Of a DNA stretch of 64,000 bases, positions 18,070-28,314 are shown one piece after another. Each line of letters starts with the position of its first letter. Positions within the stretch are counted from its first letter, which is position 1. The stretch covers positions 41,366 to 105,365 of the forward strand of contig CAUJCT010000019.1 in the NCBI GenBank assembly GCA_963169345.1, given 5' to 3'. The position numbers and the translations under genes were made by a program. The notes below the pieces were generated by a model, which searched no databases, was not told the origin of the DNA, and saw nothing but the letters and a program-made list of their open reading frames with translations. This DNA comes from Bacteroidota bacterium. GTDB lineage: Bacteria; Bacteroidota; Bacteroidia; NS11-12g; UBA955.

Positions 18070-18084
18070 CAACCTGACAGGTTG
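18070..18084. repeat. Dispersed palindrome copy
   Basis: CAACCTGACAGGTTG, seven-base arms around one base, 85 bases after the previous copy, in the gap between the two duplicated gene pairs. Confidence 0.7.
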
Positions 18085-18232
18085 TTTTAAAAAACAGCTT
18101 ATCGCTAAATCGACCATTTCATTCCCCTAAATTACACTTTCAATCAAATGAATGATTATTTGAGGCTTGTGTTTATTAACAAAGTGAATTAAATTTATTT
18201 TTACGTATCCTTTAGGTATATTGCAAGTCAAA

Positions 18233-18703
18233 ATGAAAACTAAATATTATGTCGCAATACTTTTCTTATTGATATTGCAATCTTGTGTTGAAGATGATAA
18301 TTTTCCTGAGATTGAACGCTCTCAGTATGCCATTAAAACTAAAATATTAAAATCAGGAGTAAATATCACCAATCGTTATAATTACGCTTTTGGTATCGAC
18401 GCCGTTGATACCATCATACGACCAATGTTTTCTAAAGATTTTGATGCAAATGATCCCGATTTTGACAGCATTCTGCCACTTCCTTTAAACATTTTTAAAG
18501 ATACAAGTACTTTTGTTTTGGTTGATAAGTCAGACCTCAGGGATACGGTTCAGGTTACTTATAAAAGAAATGTCATCTATTATAATGTTTACTTAAAAGT
18601 TAATTTCTCCGATATGAAAGTCAACTTTGTTTCAAATCGGATTGCGAATTTTAATATCAGCAGATTGAGTTCCATCACAAAAGCAGATTTAATCCTAAAA
18701 TGA
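18233..18703 (+). CDS. Lipoprotein of the DUF6452-like type, copy 2
   Basis: From ATG 18233 the protein has 156 residues with a lipobox LILQSC and an acidic mature start (VEDDNFPEIE). It is a diverged paralogue of the gene at 16830, sharing the DTxTFVxxD and RDTVxxxY pattern and the position next to a barrel gene. The start overlaps an in-frame TTG four codons upstream, which I reject because it precedes the signal peptide. It is coupled by ATGA to the next gene. Confidence 0.6.
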   Translation: MKTKYYVAILFLLILQSCVEDDNFPEIERSQYAIKTKILKSGVNITNRYNYAFGIDAVDTIIRPMFSKDFDANDPDFDSILPLPLNIFKDTSTFVLVDKSDLRDTVQVTYKRNVIYYNVYLKVNFSDMKVNFVSNRIANFNISRLSSITKADLILK

Positions 18704-19368
18704 GACTTGTTGTTTTTATATTATTGTTCAACTTTTCTGCCACTTGGCTCGCGGCAAAAAATGATAGAGATTCTAGTTACAGAATGGCTCTGGGAGCAGA
18801 TGTATCCATGTATGATGGTTATATATTCAGCCATATTAAGAATTATAGATTTGGATTGGATCTGAACTATAAAGTGACCAATAAATTTGCCACTCATTTA
18901 GCTTTGTTTTACAACAGAATCGACGGTCACGATTACACAAAGAGAAACACCTTTAATCAGTTGTCGTATACATTTAAAATTGGTCCGGAATATGTTTTAC
19001 CCTTATGGAAGGCCAAATATCACCCCAGTTTGGTAGTCAACGCGAATATTAGTCTGGTGAATATCCGTACAGATGCTGATTACAGATTAGAAAATCAATA
19101 TTACACAGGTCAGATATCAGAGGTCTATTCGAACCCTTTAAAAAGTTATTTATTTTATGATTTTGGCTTAGGTATACAGGCCGAATATAAACGCGTGAAA
19201 TTAAAAGTTCAGGGTTTTGCAACTCCTATTAGCACCTGGCGTAAATTTAACAATGAGCAGGTGGATGCCAAAAGAGTAAATTTAACCAATAACTACATAC
19301 CGGGATATGGCTTCCAATCCACCACTTTGTACGGAAATATTTTCCTTTATTACAATTTTTTAAAGTGA
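18700..19368 (+). CDS. Outer-membrane barrel, DUF6048-like, copy 2
   Basis: A 222-residue secreted protein (signal peptide to about residue 19) with barrel-like strands. Shared features with the gene at 17306 are LALFYNR versus ASLFYNR, LSYTFKIGPE versus LSYGTCFKFGPE, and the closing IPGYGF...FLYYNF. The two-gene module has therefore been duplicated in tandem and has diverged strongly. It converges on cyanophycinase with only 13 bases between the stops. Confidence 0.6.
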   Translation: MRLVVFILLFNFSATWLAAKNDRDSSYRMALGADVSMYDGYIFSHIKNYRFGLDLNYKVTNKFATHLALFYNRIDGHDYTKRNTFNQLSYTFKIGPEYVLPLWKAKYHPSLVVNANISLVNIRTDADYRLENQYYTGQISEVYSNPLKSYLFYDFGLGIQAEYKRVKLKVQGFATPISTWRKFNNEQVDAKRVNLTNNYIPGYGFQSTTLYGNIFLYYNFLK

Positions 19369-19381
19369 GACCAGCTCTAGT

Positions 19382-20257
19382 TTATTCAACTACATTGACA
19401 TTCGCCGCTTCAAACACCTTAGTTTTGGCGTTGTAGCGATTGCCTTTTTCCAGAATGTGAACAATCATGTTTTCTACAGAGATAGGCTGACCTTCTTCAA
19501 TATCTGCAATGTTGTTGTGTCTAATGTGTCGGCCATCGATGATGACAACAGCTCCACTTCCTATAGCTTCCATTTCATGACCGTTGCGAATGATCACTCC
19601 GGTGTCTTCACCAAGACCAATTCCAATTGCAGAAGGGTTAGCCGCCACAGCCTGAGCCAGACGGGCAAAGCGACCTCTTTTGTTAAAATGAGAATCGATG
19701 ATAACGTCTTTAATAAAAGCTAGTCCGGTAGTTATTTTTACTTCACCTTTTAAGTGAGCATCCGTAGCATTTCCCTGGTAAATCATGGTATTAGACATAG
19801 CCATGGCACCGGCGCTGGTTCCTGCAATAATAAATCTCTCGTTTTCGTAGCGTTTGTGCAGGATTTCGAGAAACTCGGTTCCGCCGAATATAGAAGTCAG
19901 GCGCAACTGATTACCACCACTAAACATAATGGCATCGCAGGCAAGCAATCTGTCGCTGTATTCCTTCATCATGGCATCTTCACGGTTTCGGATTTTCATG
20001 TGACCGACATTGCTGCAGCCAAGTTTTTGAAAGGCATCCAGGTAGTTTTCACCTACTTCATCCGGAATTTGAGAAGCAGTAGTAACCACTTCAATTCGGG
20101 CCTCGGTATTGCCGATTTCGTTGACAACATTTTTAAGGATACCTATTTCAAAAAAGTTCAGGTTATTACGTGAGATGATACCCAGTTCCAGGTCAGTTCC
20201 TTTGTCTTCTGCACCACCAACTGAAATTAAAATGCCTTTTGGCTCATTGTTAGACAT
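19382..20257 (-). CDS. cphB: Cyanophycinase
   Basis: A 291-residue S51-family serine exopeptidase with the nucleophile Ser148 in [23 protein letters not shown] and [13 protein letters not shown] are conserved parts of the same fold. Cyanophycinase releases beta-Asp-Arg dipeptides from cyanophycin. The length is typical of the intracellular form and there is no signal peptide. No cyanophycin synthetase or isoaspartyl dipeptidase is adjacent in this window, so the gene is an orphan here. Confidence 0.9.
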   Translation of the reverse strand: MSNNEPKGILISVGGAEDKGTDLELGIISRNNLNFFEIGILKNVVNEIGNTEARIEVVTTASQIPDEVGENYLDAFQKLGCSNVGHMKIRNREDAMMKEYSDRLLACDAIMFSGGNQLRLTSIFGGTEFLEILHKRYENERFIIAGTSAGAMAMSNTMIYQGNATDAHLKGEVKITTGLAFIKDVIIDSHFNKRGRFARLAQAVAANPSAIGIGLGEDTGVIIRNGHEMEAIGSGAVVIIDGRHIRHNNIADIEEGQPISVENMIVHILEKGNRYNAKTKVFEAANVNVVE

Positions 20258-20437
20258 GTAAATTGCTCGATTCTAAACTGCAAAGTTAATGAAATGTTAA
20301 CGATTACGAGGAAAGAAATTTGCCAAAATACTGACAAGGTGTCAATAAAAAATGTCACATTGGCGATTGATGTCAGTGAAAATGGCATTGGCACACTTAG
20401 TGAGGCAGTTGGAGTAAAAATATTTATTACGATTCAT

Positions 20438-20707
20438 ATGAACATAAAACCATTAGCAGACAGAGTATTGGTAGAACCAGCAGCGGCAGAAATGAAGACC
20501 GCAGGTGGTATCATCATTCCAGACACAGCCAAAGAGAAGCCACAGAGAGGCATTGTTGTAGCGGTAGGTGCAGGTAAAAAAGATGAACCTATGACTTGCA
20601 AACCGGGTGACACAGTATTGTATGGAAAGTATGCCGGAACCGAAATTTCGGTTGAAGGAAAAGATTACCTCATCATGAGAGAAAGCGACATTTTCGCAAT
20701 TATTTAA
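20438..20707 (+). CDS. groES: Co-chaperonin GroES
   Basis: An 89-residue protein starting [14 protein letters not shown]. An upstream in-frame extension is not part of the family and is rejected. The mobile loop ([21 protein letters not shown], about residues 18-38) is intact. It caps the GroEL ring. groEL follows 43 bases downstream in the usual operon. I found no clear CIRCE element upstream. Confidence 0.97.
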   Translation: MNIKPLADRVLVEPAAAEMKTAGGIIIPDTAKEKPQRGIVVAVGAGKKDEPMTCKPGDTVLYGKYAGTEISVEGKDYLIMRESDIFAII

Positions 20708-20729
20708 TTAACACGAATAAAAAATCTAA

Positions 20730-22382
<1,653 letters not shown>

Positions 22383-22402
22383 TAATTTTAGGAATAATAG
22401 GA

Positions 22403-22437
22403 AAGGCCGTTGCAGTTGATGTGACGGCCTTTTTTTA
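22403..22437 (+). terminator. Intrinsic terminator of the groES-groEL operon
   Basis: A nine-base-pair stem (AAAGGCCGT with ACGGCCTTT), a 13-base loop and a T-run, 20 bases after the groEL stop. Confidence 0.9.
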
Positions 22438-22439
22438 TT

Positions 22440-22670
22440 GAATGGTAGATTTTGAGCAATGAAATAGCACTTTTTCACACTATTCAACCTTCCAGGTTGA
22501 ATAAGGCCAAATCAGAGCTTTATTGAAAGTGCAATTTTAGCCGATGAAACAGTGCTTTTTTTTGTTATCCAACCTTCCAGGTTGAATAAGGACAAATCAA
22601 CGCTTTATTGAAAGTACAATTTTCGCCAATGAAACAGTACTTTTTTTTATTATTCAACCTGCCAGGTTGA
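22440..22670 (+). repeat. Three tandem intergenic repeat units, 85-bp period (locus B)
   Basis: Palindromes start at 22485, 22570 and 22655, exactly 85 bases apart. Each is preceded by the same order of blocks: TTATTGAAAGT, CAATTTT, ATGAAACAGT.C, a T-run and TAT(T/C)CAACCT. The first two have a TTCC centre and are followed by GAATAAGG(C/A)CAAATCA; the third has GCC and is followed by GAGTTTTTT. The array ends 21 bases before the acetyltransferase start. Confidence 0.85.
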
Positions 22671-22690
22671 GTTTTTTCTTAAATTGCATC

Positions 22691-23104
22691 ATGAACTTCC
22701 GTCAAGCTAACCATTTCGACTTCCCTGAAATTATTGAAATTCTCGAAGAAATTAACCTCGATATGGAGGATTTGGAACCTGCACAGTTTGTTGTTGGTGT
22801 ATTGAATGATACTGTGGTAGGTGTTGGCAGAATTCGCTCACATGATTCCTGTTTTGAACTCTGCTCCATTGGCGTCCTTGAAGAACACAGAGGAAAAGGC
22901 TTCGGAAAAGGCATTGTCCAACTGCTGCTGAAAAATTGCAATGAACAAAAATCCTATGTCGTAACGGATATTCCGGCGTTTTTTGAAAAGTTTGGTTTCG
23001 CTATCACCACAGAATTTCCTGATGAAATTAATGCTAAAAGACAAATGTGTTTATCTGAACTCGGCTGTAATCAAGCTCAGGTTCTGGAATTGCAAGCTCG
23101 TTAA
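22691..23104 (+). CDS. GNAT-family N-acetyltransferase
   Basis: I start at ATG 22691 (MNFRQANHFD), because a longer frame reaches back into the repeat array. The 137-residue protein has the acetyl-CoA loop HRGKGFGKG within motif A (LCSIGVLEEHRGKGFGKGIV). The C-terminal segment FFEKFGF is typical of small acetyltransferases related to N-acetylglutamate synthases. The substrate is unknown. Its end overlaps the convergent lhgO gene by four bases. Confidence 0.85.
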   Translation: MNFRQANHFDFPEIIEILEEINLDMEDLEPAQFVVGVLNDTVVGVGRIRSHDSCFELCSIGVLEEHRGKGFGKGIVQLLLKNCNEQKSYVVTDIPAFFEKFGFAITTEFPDEINAKRQMCLSELGCNQAQVLELQAR

Positions 23105-24306
23105 ATTTTGTTCAGTTGTTTTAAAGCCAGATCGGAAATAGTATTACCTATAGCCAAAGAACTTGTAGCAGCAGGACTAGGCGCATTTAACACATGTATC
23201 TGACCAGGCAATTCGCGGATGTAAAAGTCATCTATCAAACCTCCGTCTTTATCGCAAGCCTGTGCTCTGACACCGGCTCCACCTGGTTCTAAATCCGATT
23301 TTTGTATTTCAGGTAACAATTTTTGCAATGCACTTGTAAAGGCCGATTTGCTGAATGAACGGTACATCTCGCCAAATCCGGTTTTCCAGTATTTTTTAAA
23401 CACTTTTATAAAACCACTCCAGGTGAGCGATTCAAAAAGTTCCTTTAAATTTATCTGTGATTTTTTATAACCTTCTCTTCTGAAAGCCAATACAGCATTA
23501 GGGCCCGCTTCTATTTCTCCATCCACTCTTCTGGTAAAATGCACACCTAAAAACGGAAAATTCGGGTCAGGCACCGGATAAATTAAATTCTTTACCAAAC
23601 TGCGTTTTTCCTTTTTTATAGAGTAATATTCTCCTCTGAATGGAATGATTCTGACCGGTAAGTCAGGTATCGTATATTCAGCAATTTTATCACAATACAA
23701 GCCGGCGCAATTGATCAGCAAACGACTTTTAATTTCAGCATTGGTTGTCGATATAAGTACACCATCTGTTTGAGCTTTTACTCCGGTAACATTAGTGTTA
23801 AACTGTATTTCACCACCAGAATTCTTAAATACTTCAGCATATTTGGCAGCTACAACTTTGTAATCGACTATACCGGTTTGTGGCACTACAATGCCTTTAA
23901 CACCATAGGTATGTGGTTCTATAGCTTTTATTTCTGCTTCATTTATGTATCTCAGTCCTTCCAATCCATTTTCTATACCTCTGTTGTAAATGTTGTCCAG
24001 GGCTGTTAATTCCGATTCGGATGTAGCAACTATAATTTTACCGCAAAGTTCATAAGGAATAGCGTGTTGATTGCAAAAATCGATGAGCATATTGTAGCCT
24101 TCAATACAGTTTTTAGCTTTCAGACTACCCGGTTTATAATAAATGCCGCTGTGTATAACACCGCTGTTATTGCCAGTCTGGTGGGCAGCTACGCGCGACT
24201 CTTTTTCAATTACTACAACTTTTAAATTCGGATTCTTTTCTTTGGTTTTTAGGGCTGTTGCCAAACCAACTATACCTGCGCCTACAATGGCTATATCGTA
24301 ACTCAT
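23101..24306 (-). CDS. lhgO: L-2-hydroxyglutarate oxidase
   Basis: A 401-residue FAD-dependent oxidoreductase of the DAO family. The N-terminal dinucleotide motif VGAGIVGLATA (residues 7-17) and the segment HQTGNNSGVIHSGIYY (about 42-57) are characteristic of LhgO. It oxidises L-2-hydroxyglutarate to 2-oxoglutarate at the membrane. The start overlaps the stop of the upstream LapA-like gene by four bases, so they are co-transcribed. Confidence 0.93.
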   Translation of the reverse strand: MSYDIAIVGAGIVGLATALKTKEKNPNLKVVVIEKESRVAAHQTGNNSGVIHSGIYYKPGSLKAKNCIEGYNMLIDFCNQHAIPYELCGKIIVATSESELTALDNIYNRGIENGLEGLRYINEAEIKAIEPHTYGVKGIVVPQTGIVDYKVVAAKYAEVFKNSGGEIQFNTNVTGVKAQTDGVLISTTNAEIKSRLLINCAGLYCDKIAEYTIPDLPVRIIPFRGEYYSIKKEKRSLVKNLIYPVPDPNFPFLGVHFTRRVDGEIEAGPNAVLAFRREGYKKSQINLKELFESLTWSGFIKVFKKYWKTGFGEMYRSFSKSAFTSALQKLLPEIQKSDLEPGGAGVRAQACDKDGGLIDDFYIRELPGQIHVLNAPSPAATSSLAIGNTISDLALKQLNKI

Positions 24307-24617
24307 GCTTGCGTGCTGCTGTCTTTTTGTTTTAATTGTGATTCTAAGAGTTCTATTTTAGCTTTTTGATCTTCCGTTTGTTTTTGAAGTCTTTTGGAAT
24401 GTCTGCTGATTGGCCATAAAGTTATAATTGAAGCAATGATGCCACACATAAAGCATATTACAAACAGCAATACCAATGGGGCATTCACTTCCCAGAAATA
24501 AACTTTAACCGGTGTTGATTCACTGTTCTGAATTGAAAATATGACAATTAGCGTCATTAACACGACGGCTAATACGACTTTGGTCATGTTGTTCTTTGGT
24601 GTTGTATTCGCTTCCAT
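24303..24617 (-). CDS. LapA-domain (DUF1049) membrane protein
   Basis: A 104-residue protein with two transmembrane helices (about 12-28 and 45-65) and a C-terminal coiled coil (residues 75-100, rich in Lys, Glu and Gln). The FSIQNSESTPVKVYFWEVNAPL segment between the helices is the LapA/DUF1049 signature. Its role is in envelope organisation in some bacteria, not established here. It overlaps lhgO by ATGA. Confidence 0.8.
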   Translation of the reverse strand: MEANTTPKNNMTKVVLAVVLMTLIVIFSIQNSESTPVKVYFWEVNAPLVLLFVICFMCGIIASIITLWPISRHSKRLQKQTEDQKAKIELLESQLKQKDSSTQA

Positions 24618-24678
24618 AAAGAGGCTTTTGTGGCAAAATTAATGATTTTATTCTCCTAAAGTAAATGAATGATGAAAG

Positions 24679-25638
24679 TCAGATTAAATGACGTTGTTTA
24701 AATTCATTCCAATATTTTAAATGTGTCAGAATTTTAAGATGTCTTAATTTGTCCACTATCCTCATATTGCGCCACAATCTTAATTTGTGATAGGACAGCA
24801 AAAGTCTGAAAAAATCATCTTTTTCAAGGATGTTTAACTGATAAATAACGTTTAGCGAAGCTTTAATATCGTGTTCATCTGGTTCGATATTTTCGTAAAG
24901 AAATTTAATAAACGACTTCCTTTCAGATTCACTTACAGCCACTGGATAATTTCGCCATTTTATTTCCCAGAGCTTGTGGAGATTTGAATCAAAGTTATTG
25001 TGGCGTTTTTTCAGATTCAATTCTTCGCCAACTGTCATGTGATAATGTGTTAAAACCTCGTTGAGATTAGCCAGTTTTTTGGAATTTCTCAATCTGTACC
25101 AAAGTTCATAATCTTCAACTGAGTTGGCAAAGTTTTCATCATAAAAACATTGTTCATTTAAATAAAAATTCCGACTCATGATAGAGGGTTGAATCATACA
25201 GTTTTTAAACCACAAACAATGGTAAATTTCATTGTGTTTGAGTGGGAGTCTCTTAATAGGAACTTCATCTGAGTCAGTACTTATCCAGGTGCCAAGAATA
25301 TCTGTTTCAGGGAATTTTTCGAAATAATTCAGCTGCTTTTCAAGCCTCTCTGGCATCATGATGTCATCCGCATCCAGCCATGCAATAAACTGGCCTTTGG
25401 CAGCTTTTAACAAAATATTTCTGGACGCAGCAATACCGGTGTTGTTTTCGGTTTGAAGCAGGGTCAAACGCTTATCATCAAAAGACTCAATGATTTCGTT
25501 GGTATGGTCCTTCGAGCCCGGATTTAAAACGATAATCTCAAAGTCTTGATATGTTTGTGACAGGCAACTCAAAATGGCTGACCGAATTGTTGCCGAGGCA
25601 TTATAGCTTGGAATCAATATAGATATCATTGGTTGCAT
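24679..25638 (-). CDS. Family 2 glycosyltransferase
   Basis: A 319-residue GT-A fold enzyme. ISILIPSYNASATI at the N-terminus binds the nucleotide. The metal-binding motif is in WLDADDIMMPERL, and the acceptor side has SVEDYELWYRL (the ED of an EDxE-like motif). It lacks transmembrane helices. Its start overlaps the end of the GT4-like gene by 13 bases. It belongs to a surface-polysaccharide cluster with the MBOAT and SGNH genes upstream. Confidence 0.9.
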   Translation of the reverse strand: MQPMISILIPSYNASATIRSAILSCLSQTYQDFEIIVLNPGSKDHTNEIIESFDDKRLTLLQTENNTGIAASRNILLKAAKGQFIAWLDADDIMMPERLEKQLNYFEKFPETDILGTWISTDSDEVPIKRLPLKHNEIYHCLWFKNCMIQPSIMSRNFYLNEQCFYDENFANSVEDYELWYRLRNSKKLANLNEVLTHYHMTVGEELNLKKRHNNFDSNLHKLWEIKWRNYPVAVSESERKSFIKFLYENIEPDEHDIKASLNVIYQLNILEKDDFFRLLLSYHKLRLWRNMRIVDKLRHLKILTHLKYWNEFKQRHLI

Positions 25639-26591
25639 ATTTTTTCTAAATAAATGTCTGATGAATCTAAACTGTATTTATTATAAAACTCCTCACTGGG
25701 AATTTGCCACTTACCTTCTCTTATGCAAGTGTATGCCTCATCAATATTATGAACTATGATGCTGTTGCTGTCTCTCAACAAATCACCTAAACCGCCTTTA
25801 TCGTATCCAATAACAGGAGTGCCAACCAACAAACTTTCATGTGCCACTCTGTTCCATCCTTCGTTTACGTCGGTCAATGCCAGTGTGCAGCAACATTCAG
25901 ACATTTGAGTCAGATAATCTCTGAAGGTGTGAAATTTTATGATTTCAAAGTTGCCATTGTGTTTCACTTCCTGACTGTCTAAAGTGCTGAAATAACAGAA
26001 GTAACCATCTTTCACCAATCGTTCTGCCAGTTTGTATATTTCAGGGTCGTTTTTGCTGCTCATCTGACCCATGTGAATCCATGGTTTTTTTTCTGTTTTG
26101 GCAATAGCTCTGTAAAATTTCAAATCAAATAAATTCGGGAACTTACAGGCATTTGGAATTCCTAAAGTTTTAGAGAAATAATTCTGCCAGAAGACAGATA
26201 CTGCTATAATTTTAAAACGATTGTGCTTTACAGATTTAAGACGTTTGAATAGTAATCGATAGTACCATTTCATCCAATTGGATTTGCCATCATTGGGGTC
26301 GTAATTATGCAGGACTATCCAAACCTCATTGTTGTTATTTCTGTTTCTCAGCATAGCTGGCAGAGCCAATCTTGAAGTGACAATGTTGATATTGGCATCA
26401 GCATGTCTGAAAGCCCAGAACAAGAGTTTAAAATAAGCCAGAGGATTTTCGAAATACCTTTTTAATCGGATATTTTCGGCATTAACTTCAGTGGTTTTGC
26501 GATAATATCTGACAAGACTGTCAAAAAGAATTGTTTCATGCCTGTAACCGCCAGTCTTGAATTTCCCGAAACTCAGGTATTTGATGTGCAT
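25626..26591 (-). CDS. GT4-like glycosyltransferase
   Basis: A 321-residue protein with the C-terminal GT-B signature EGWNRVAHESLLVGTPVIGYDKGGLGDLL (about residues 247-275), where the E-x7-E-like pattern contacts the nucleotide sugar. The N-terminal half is less conserved and somewhat short for GT4. It is co-transcribed with the GT2 gene downstream. Donor and acceptor sugars cannot be told. Confidence 0.8.
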   Translation of the reverse strand: MHIKYLSFGKFKTGGYRHETILFDSLVRYYRKTTEVNAENIRLKRYFENPLAYFKLLFWAFRHADANINIVTSRLALPAMLRNRNNNNEVWIVLHNYDPNDGKSNWMKWYYRLLFKRLKSVKHNRFKIIAVSVFWQNYFSKTLGIPNACKFPNLFDLKFYRAIAKTEKKPWIHMGQMSSKNDPEIYKLAERLVKDGYFCYFSTLDSQEVKHNGNFEIIKFHTFRDYLTQMSECCCTLALTDVNEGWNRVAHESLLVGTPVIGYDKGGLGDLLRDSNSIIVHNIDEAYTCIREGKWQIPSEEFYNKYSLDSSDIYLEKICNQ

Positions 26592-26643
26592 GATGATTTG
26601 AAACAGGATTTTATTCCGTTTCTATACAAAGTTACGATTTTTT

Positions 26644-28314
26644 TTAGAACTGGAAGTAAATGAATGCTTTCATTTCGCTGGTCATGGTTCTGTATATCAT
26701 CATAAATGTCAATAAGACAAAGGTGACTTTAAGCCATACAGGGGATTTAATGAAATATTTTTTGTACTCCCATTTAACGGAAGTTGGTAGCCAATGAACA
26801 ATAAAGGCCAATAATAACAATAAAAATACCTCTTTGAAATTATCAAGTACAATTGGAAGAATAGTCCAGTTGGTGTCTGAAGAAATTTTATCCATGACTT
26901 CCTTAGCCTGATTCATGTCTTCGGCTCTGAAATAAATCCTTGTAAAAGTGATAAACATAAAGGTGTTGAAGACTTTCCAGGCATGTACAGGCCAGGATTT
27001 TATTTTTTCATAAGGACTGATTTTTCTCCATAGTTTGGACACCATTAAGCCCAATCCATTCAATCCACCCCAAATGATGAAATTGAGTGTAGCACCGTGC
27101 CACAGACCTCCGAGCAACATAGTTATCATGAGGTTGATATTGGTGTTTAGCCAGTTTTTAACAGGAGGAGAAACCAGTGAAATAATAGCTAATACAAATG
27201 CAGCGGAACCCACTATCCACAATATGACATTGCTCTTTAACAACAAGGCTAAAAAGATGGTTAAAATAGCAATGATAATATAGGAAGCGATAGTGCCTTT
27301 TCTGTTGCCGCCTAGTGGAATGTACAGATATTCCTGTAGCCAGGATGATAGCGAAATATGCCAGCGTTTCCAGAATTCTCCAACATTTTTGGCCTTGTAA
27401 GGTGAATTAAAATTGGTAGTCAGTTTAAATCCTAATAATTGAGCGATACCAATGGCGACATCCGTATATCCTGAGAAGTCGAGATAGACATACATTGAAT
27501 AGGCAATTACCGAAAGCACATTTTCAACACCTGAAAAGAGGAGAGGATTGGCATATACTCTGTCAATAAAGTTAACTGCTATATAGTCGCCAACAACTAG
27601 TTTTTTAATGAGGCCGTTTAATATCATAAACATGGCCAGGCCGAACTGGTAGCCGTTTAAATTAAAGGGTTTGTATAGTTGTGGGATGAAATCGCGAGCT
27701 TTAACAATTGGGCCGATGAGCACCTGAGGGAAAAACGAAGCATAAAAACCAAAAGCGACAAAATCGTTCAATGGTTTTATTTTCCTCTTGTAAACATCGA
27801 TGGTATAGCTAAGTATTTGAAATGTGTAAAATGAAATACCTACAGGAAAAATAATATTGTCTACACTAAAATGGGTGCCAATAGTACTGTTACTCCAATG
27901 AGCAAAGTAATTGAAAACTTTGTTGTCGGTATGGAAAATGGTATTGTATGAATCTGTAAAGAAATATGCATATTTAAAATAACTGAGCAAGCCCAGATTC
28001 ATAATAACACTGTACAGAAGCATGAGTTTGCGCTTCCATTCTTCTTTGGTGACATCCATTTTACGGGCAACAAAATAATCGCTCGTAATAGAGAAAATTA
28101 AGAGCAGGAAGAACAGGTTATTGACTTTGTAATAATAGAACAAACTGACAAGAAAAAGGAAAAGATTGCGTTTGTTATACTGTTTATAAAACACAGTGAA
28201 AAGACCATAGACGACAGTGTAAAAAATCCAGAAATCTATTTGGGTTAAGACTAAAGGATTTTGCTGATCGTAAACGAAAAAATGAAGGATCTTTTCAGTT
28301 ATAAAATTAGTCAT
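26644..28314 (-). CDS. MBOAT-family O-acyltransferase (AlgI-like)
   Basis: About 556 residues from the ATG at 28314 (MTNFITEK), which sits eight bases inside the preceding gene; an ATG at 28329 is also possible. There are many transmembrane segments. The MBOAT catalytic His is in LLGGLWHGATLNFIIWGG. WKRWHISLSSWLQEYLYIPLGGNRKG is the AlgI-type signature. AlgI proteins move acetyl groups across the inner membrane for polysaccharide acetylation. Two SGNH hydrolase genes lie immediately upstream, as in known O-acetylation modules. Confidence 0.92.
   Translation of the reverse strand: MTNFITEKILHFFVYDQQNPLVLTQIDFWIFYTVVYGLFTVFYKQYNKRNLFLFLVSLFYYYKVNNLFFLLLIFSITSDYFVARKMDVTKEEWKRKLMLLYSVIMNLGLLSYFKYAYFFTDSYNTIFHTDNKVFNYFAHWSNSTIGTHFSVDNIIFPVGISFYTFQILSYTIDVYKRKIKPLNDFVAFGFYASFFPQVLIGPIVKARDFIPQLYKPFNLNGYQFGLAMFMILNGLIKKLVVGDYIAVNFIDRVYANPLLFSGVENVLSVIAYSMYVYLDFSGYTDVAIGIAQLLGFKLTTNFNSPYKAKNVGEFWKRWHISLSSWLQEYLYIPLGGNRKGTIASYIIIAILTIFLALLLKSNVILWIVGSAAFVLAIISLVSPPVKNWLNTNINLMITMLLGGLWHGATLNFIIWGGLNGLGLMVSKLWRKISPYEKIKSWPVHAWKVFNTFMFITFTRIYFRAEDMNQAKEVMDKISSDTNWTILPIVLDNFKEVFLLLLLAFIVHWLPTSVKWEYKKYFIKSPVWLKVTFVLLTFMMIYRTMTSEMKAFIYFQF

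Noticed and set aside
20289..20437. CIRCE-type heat-shock operator upstream of groES.
   Set aside because: No TTAGCACTC/GAGTGCTAA inverted repeat is present. The short TGTCA and GGCAC similarities are not arranged as an operator.
22440..22670. CRISPR array, because of regular spacing.
   Set aside because: The whole 85-bp unit is repeated, not short repeats with unique spacers, and there are no cas genes.
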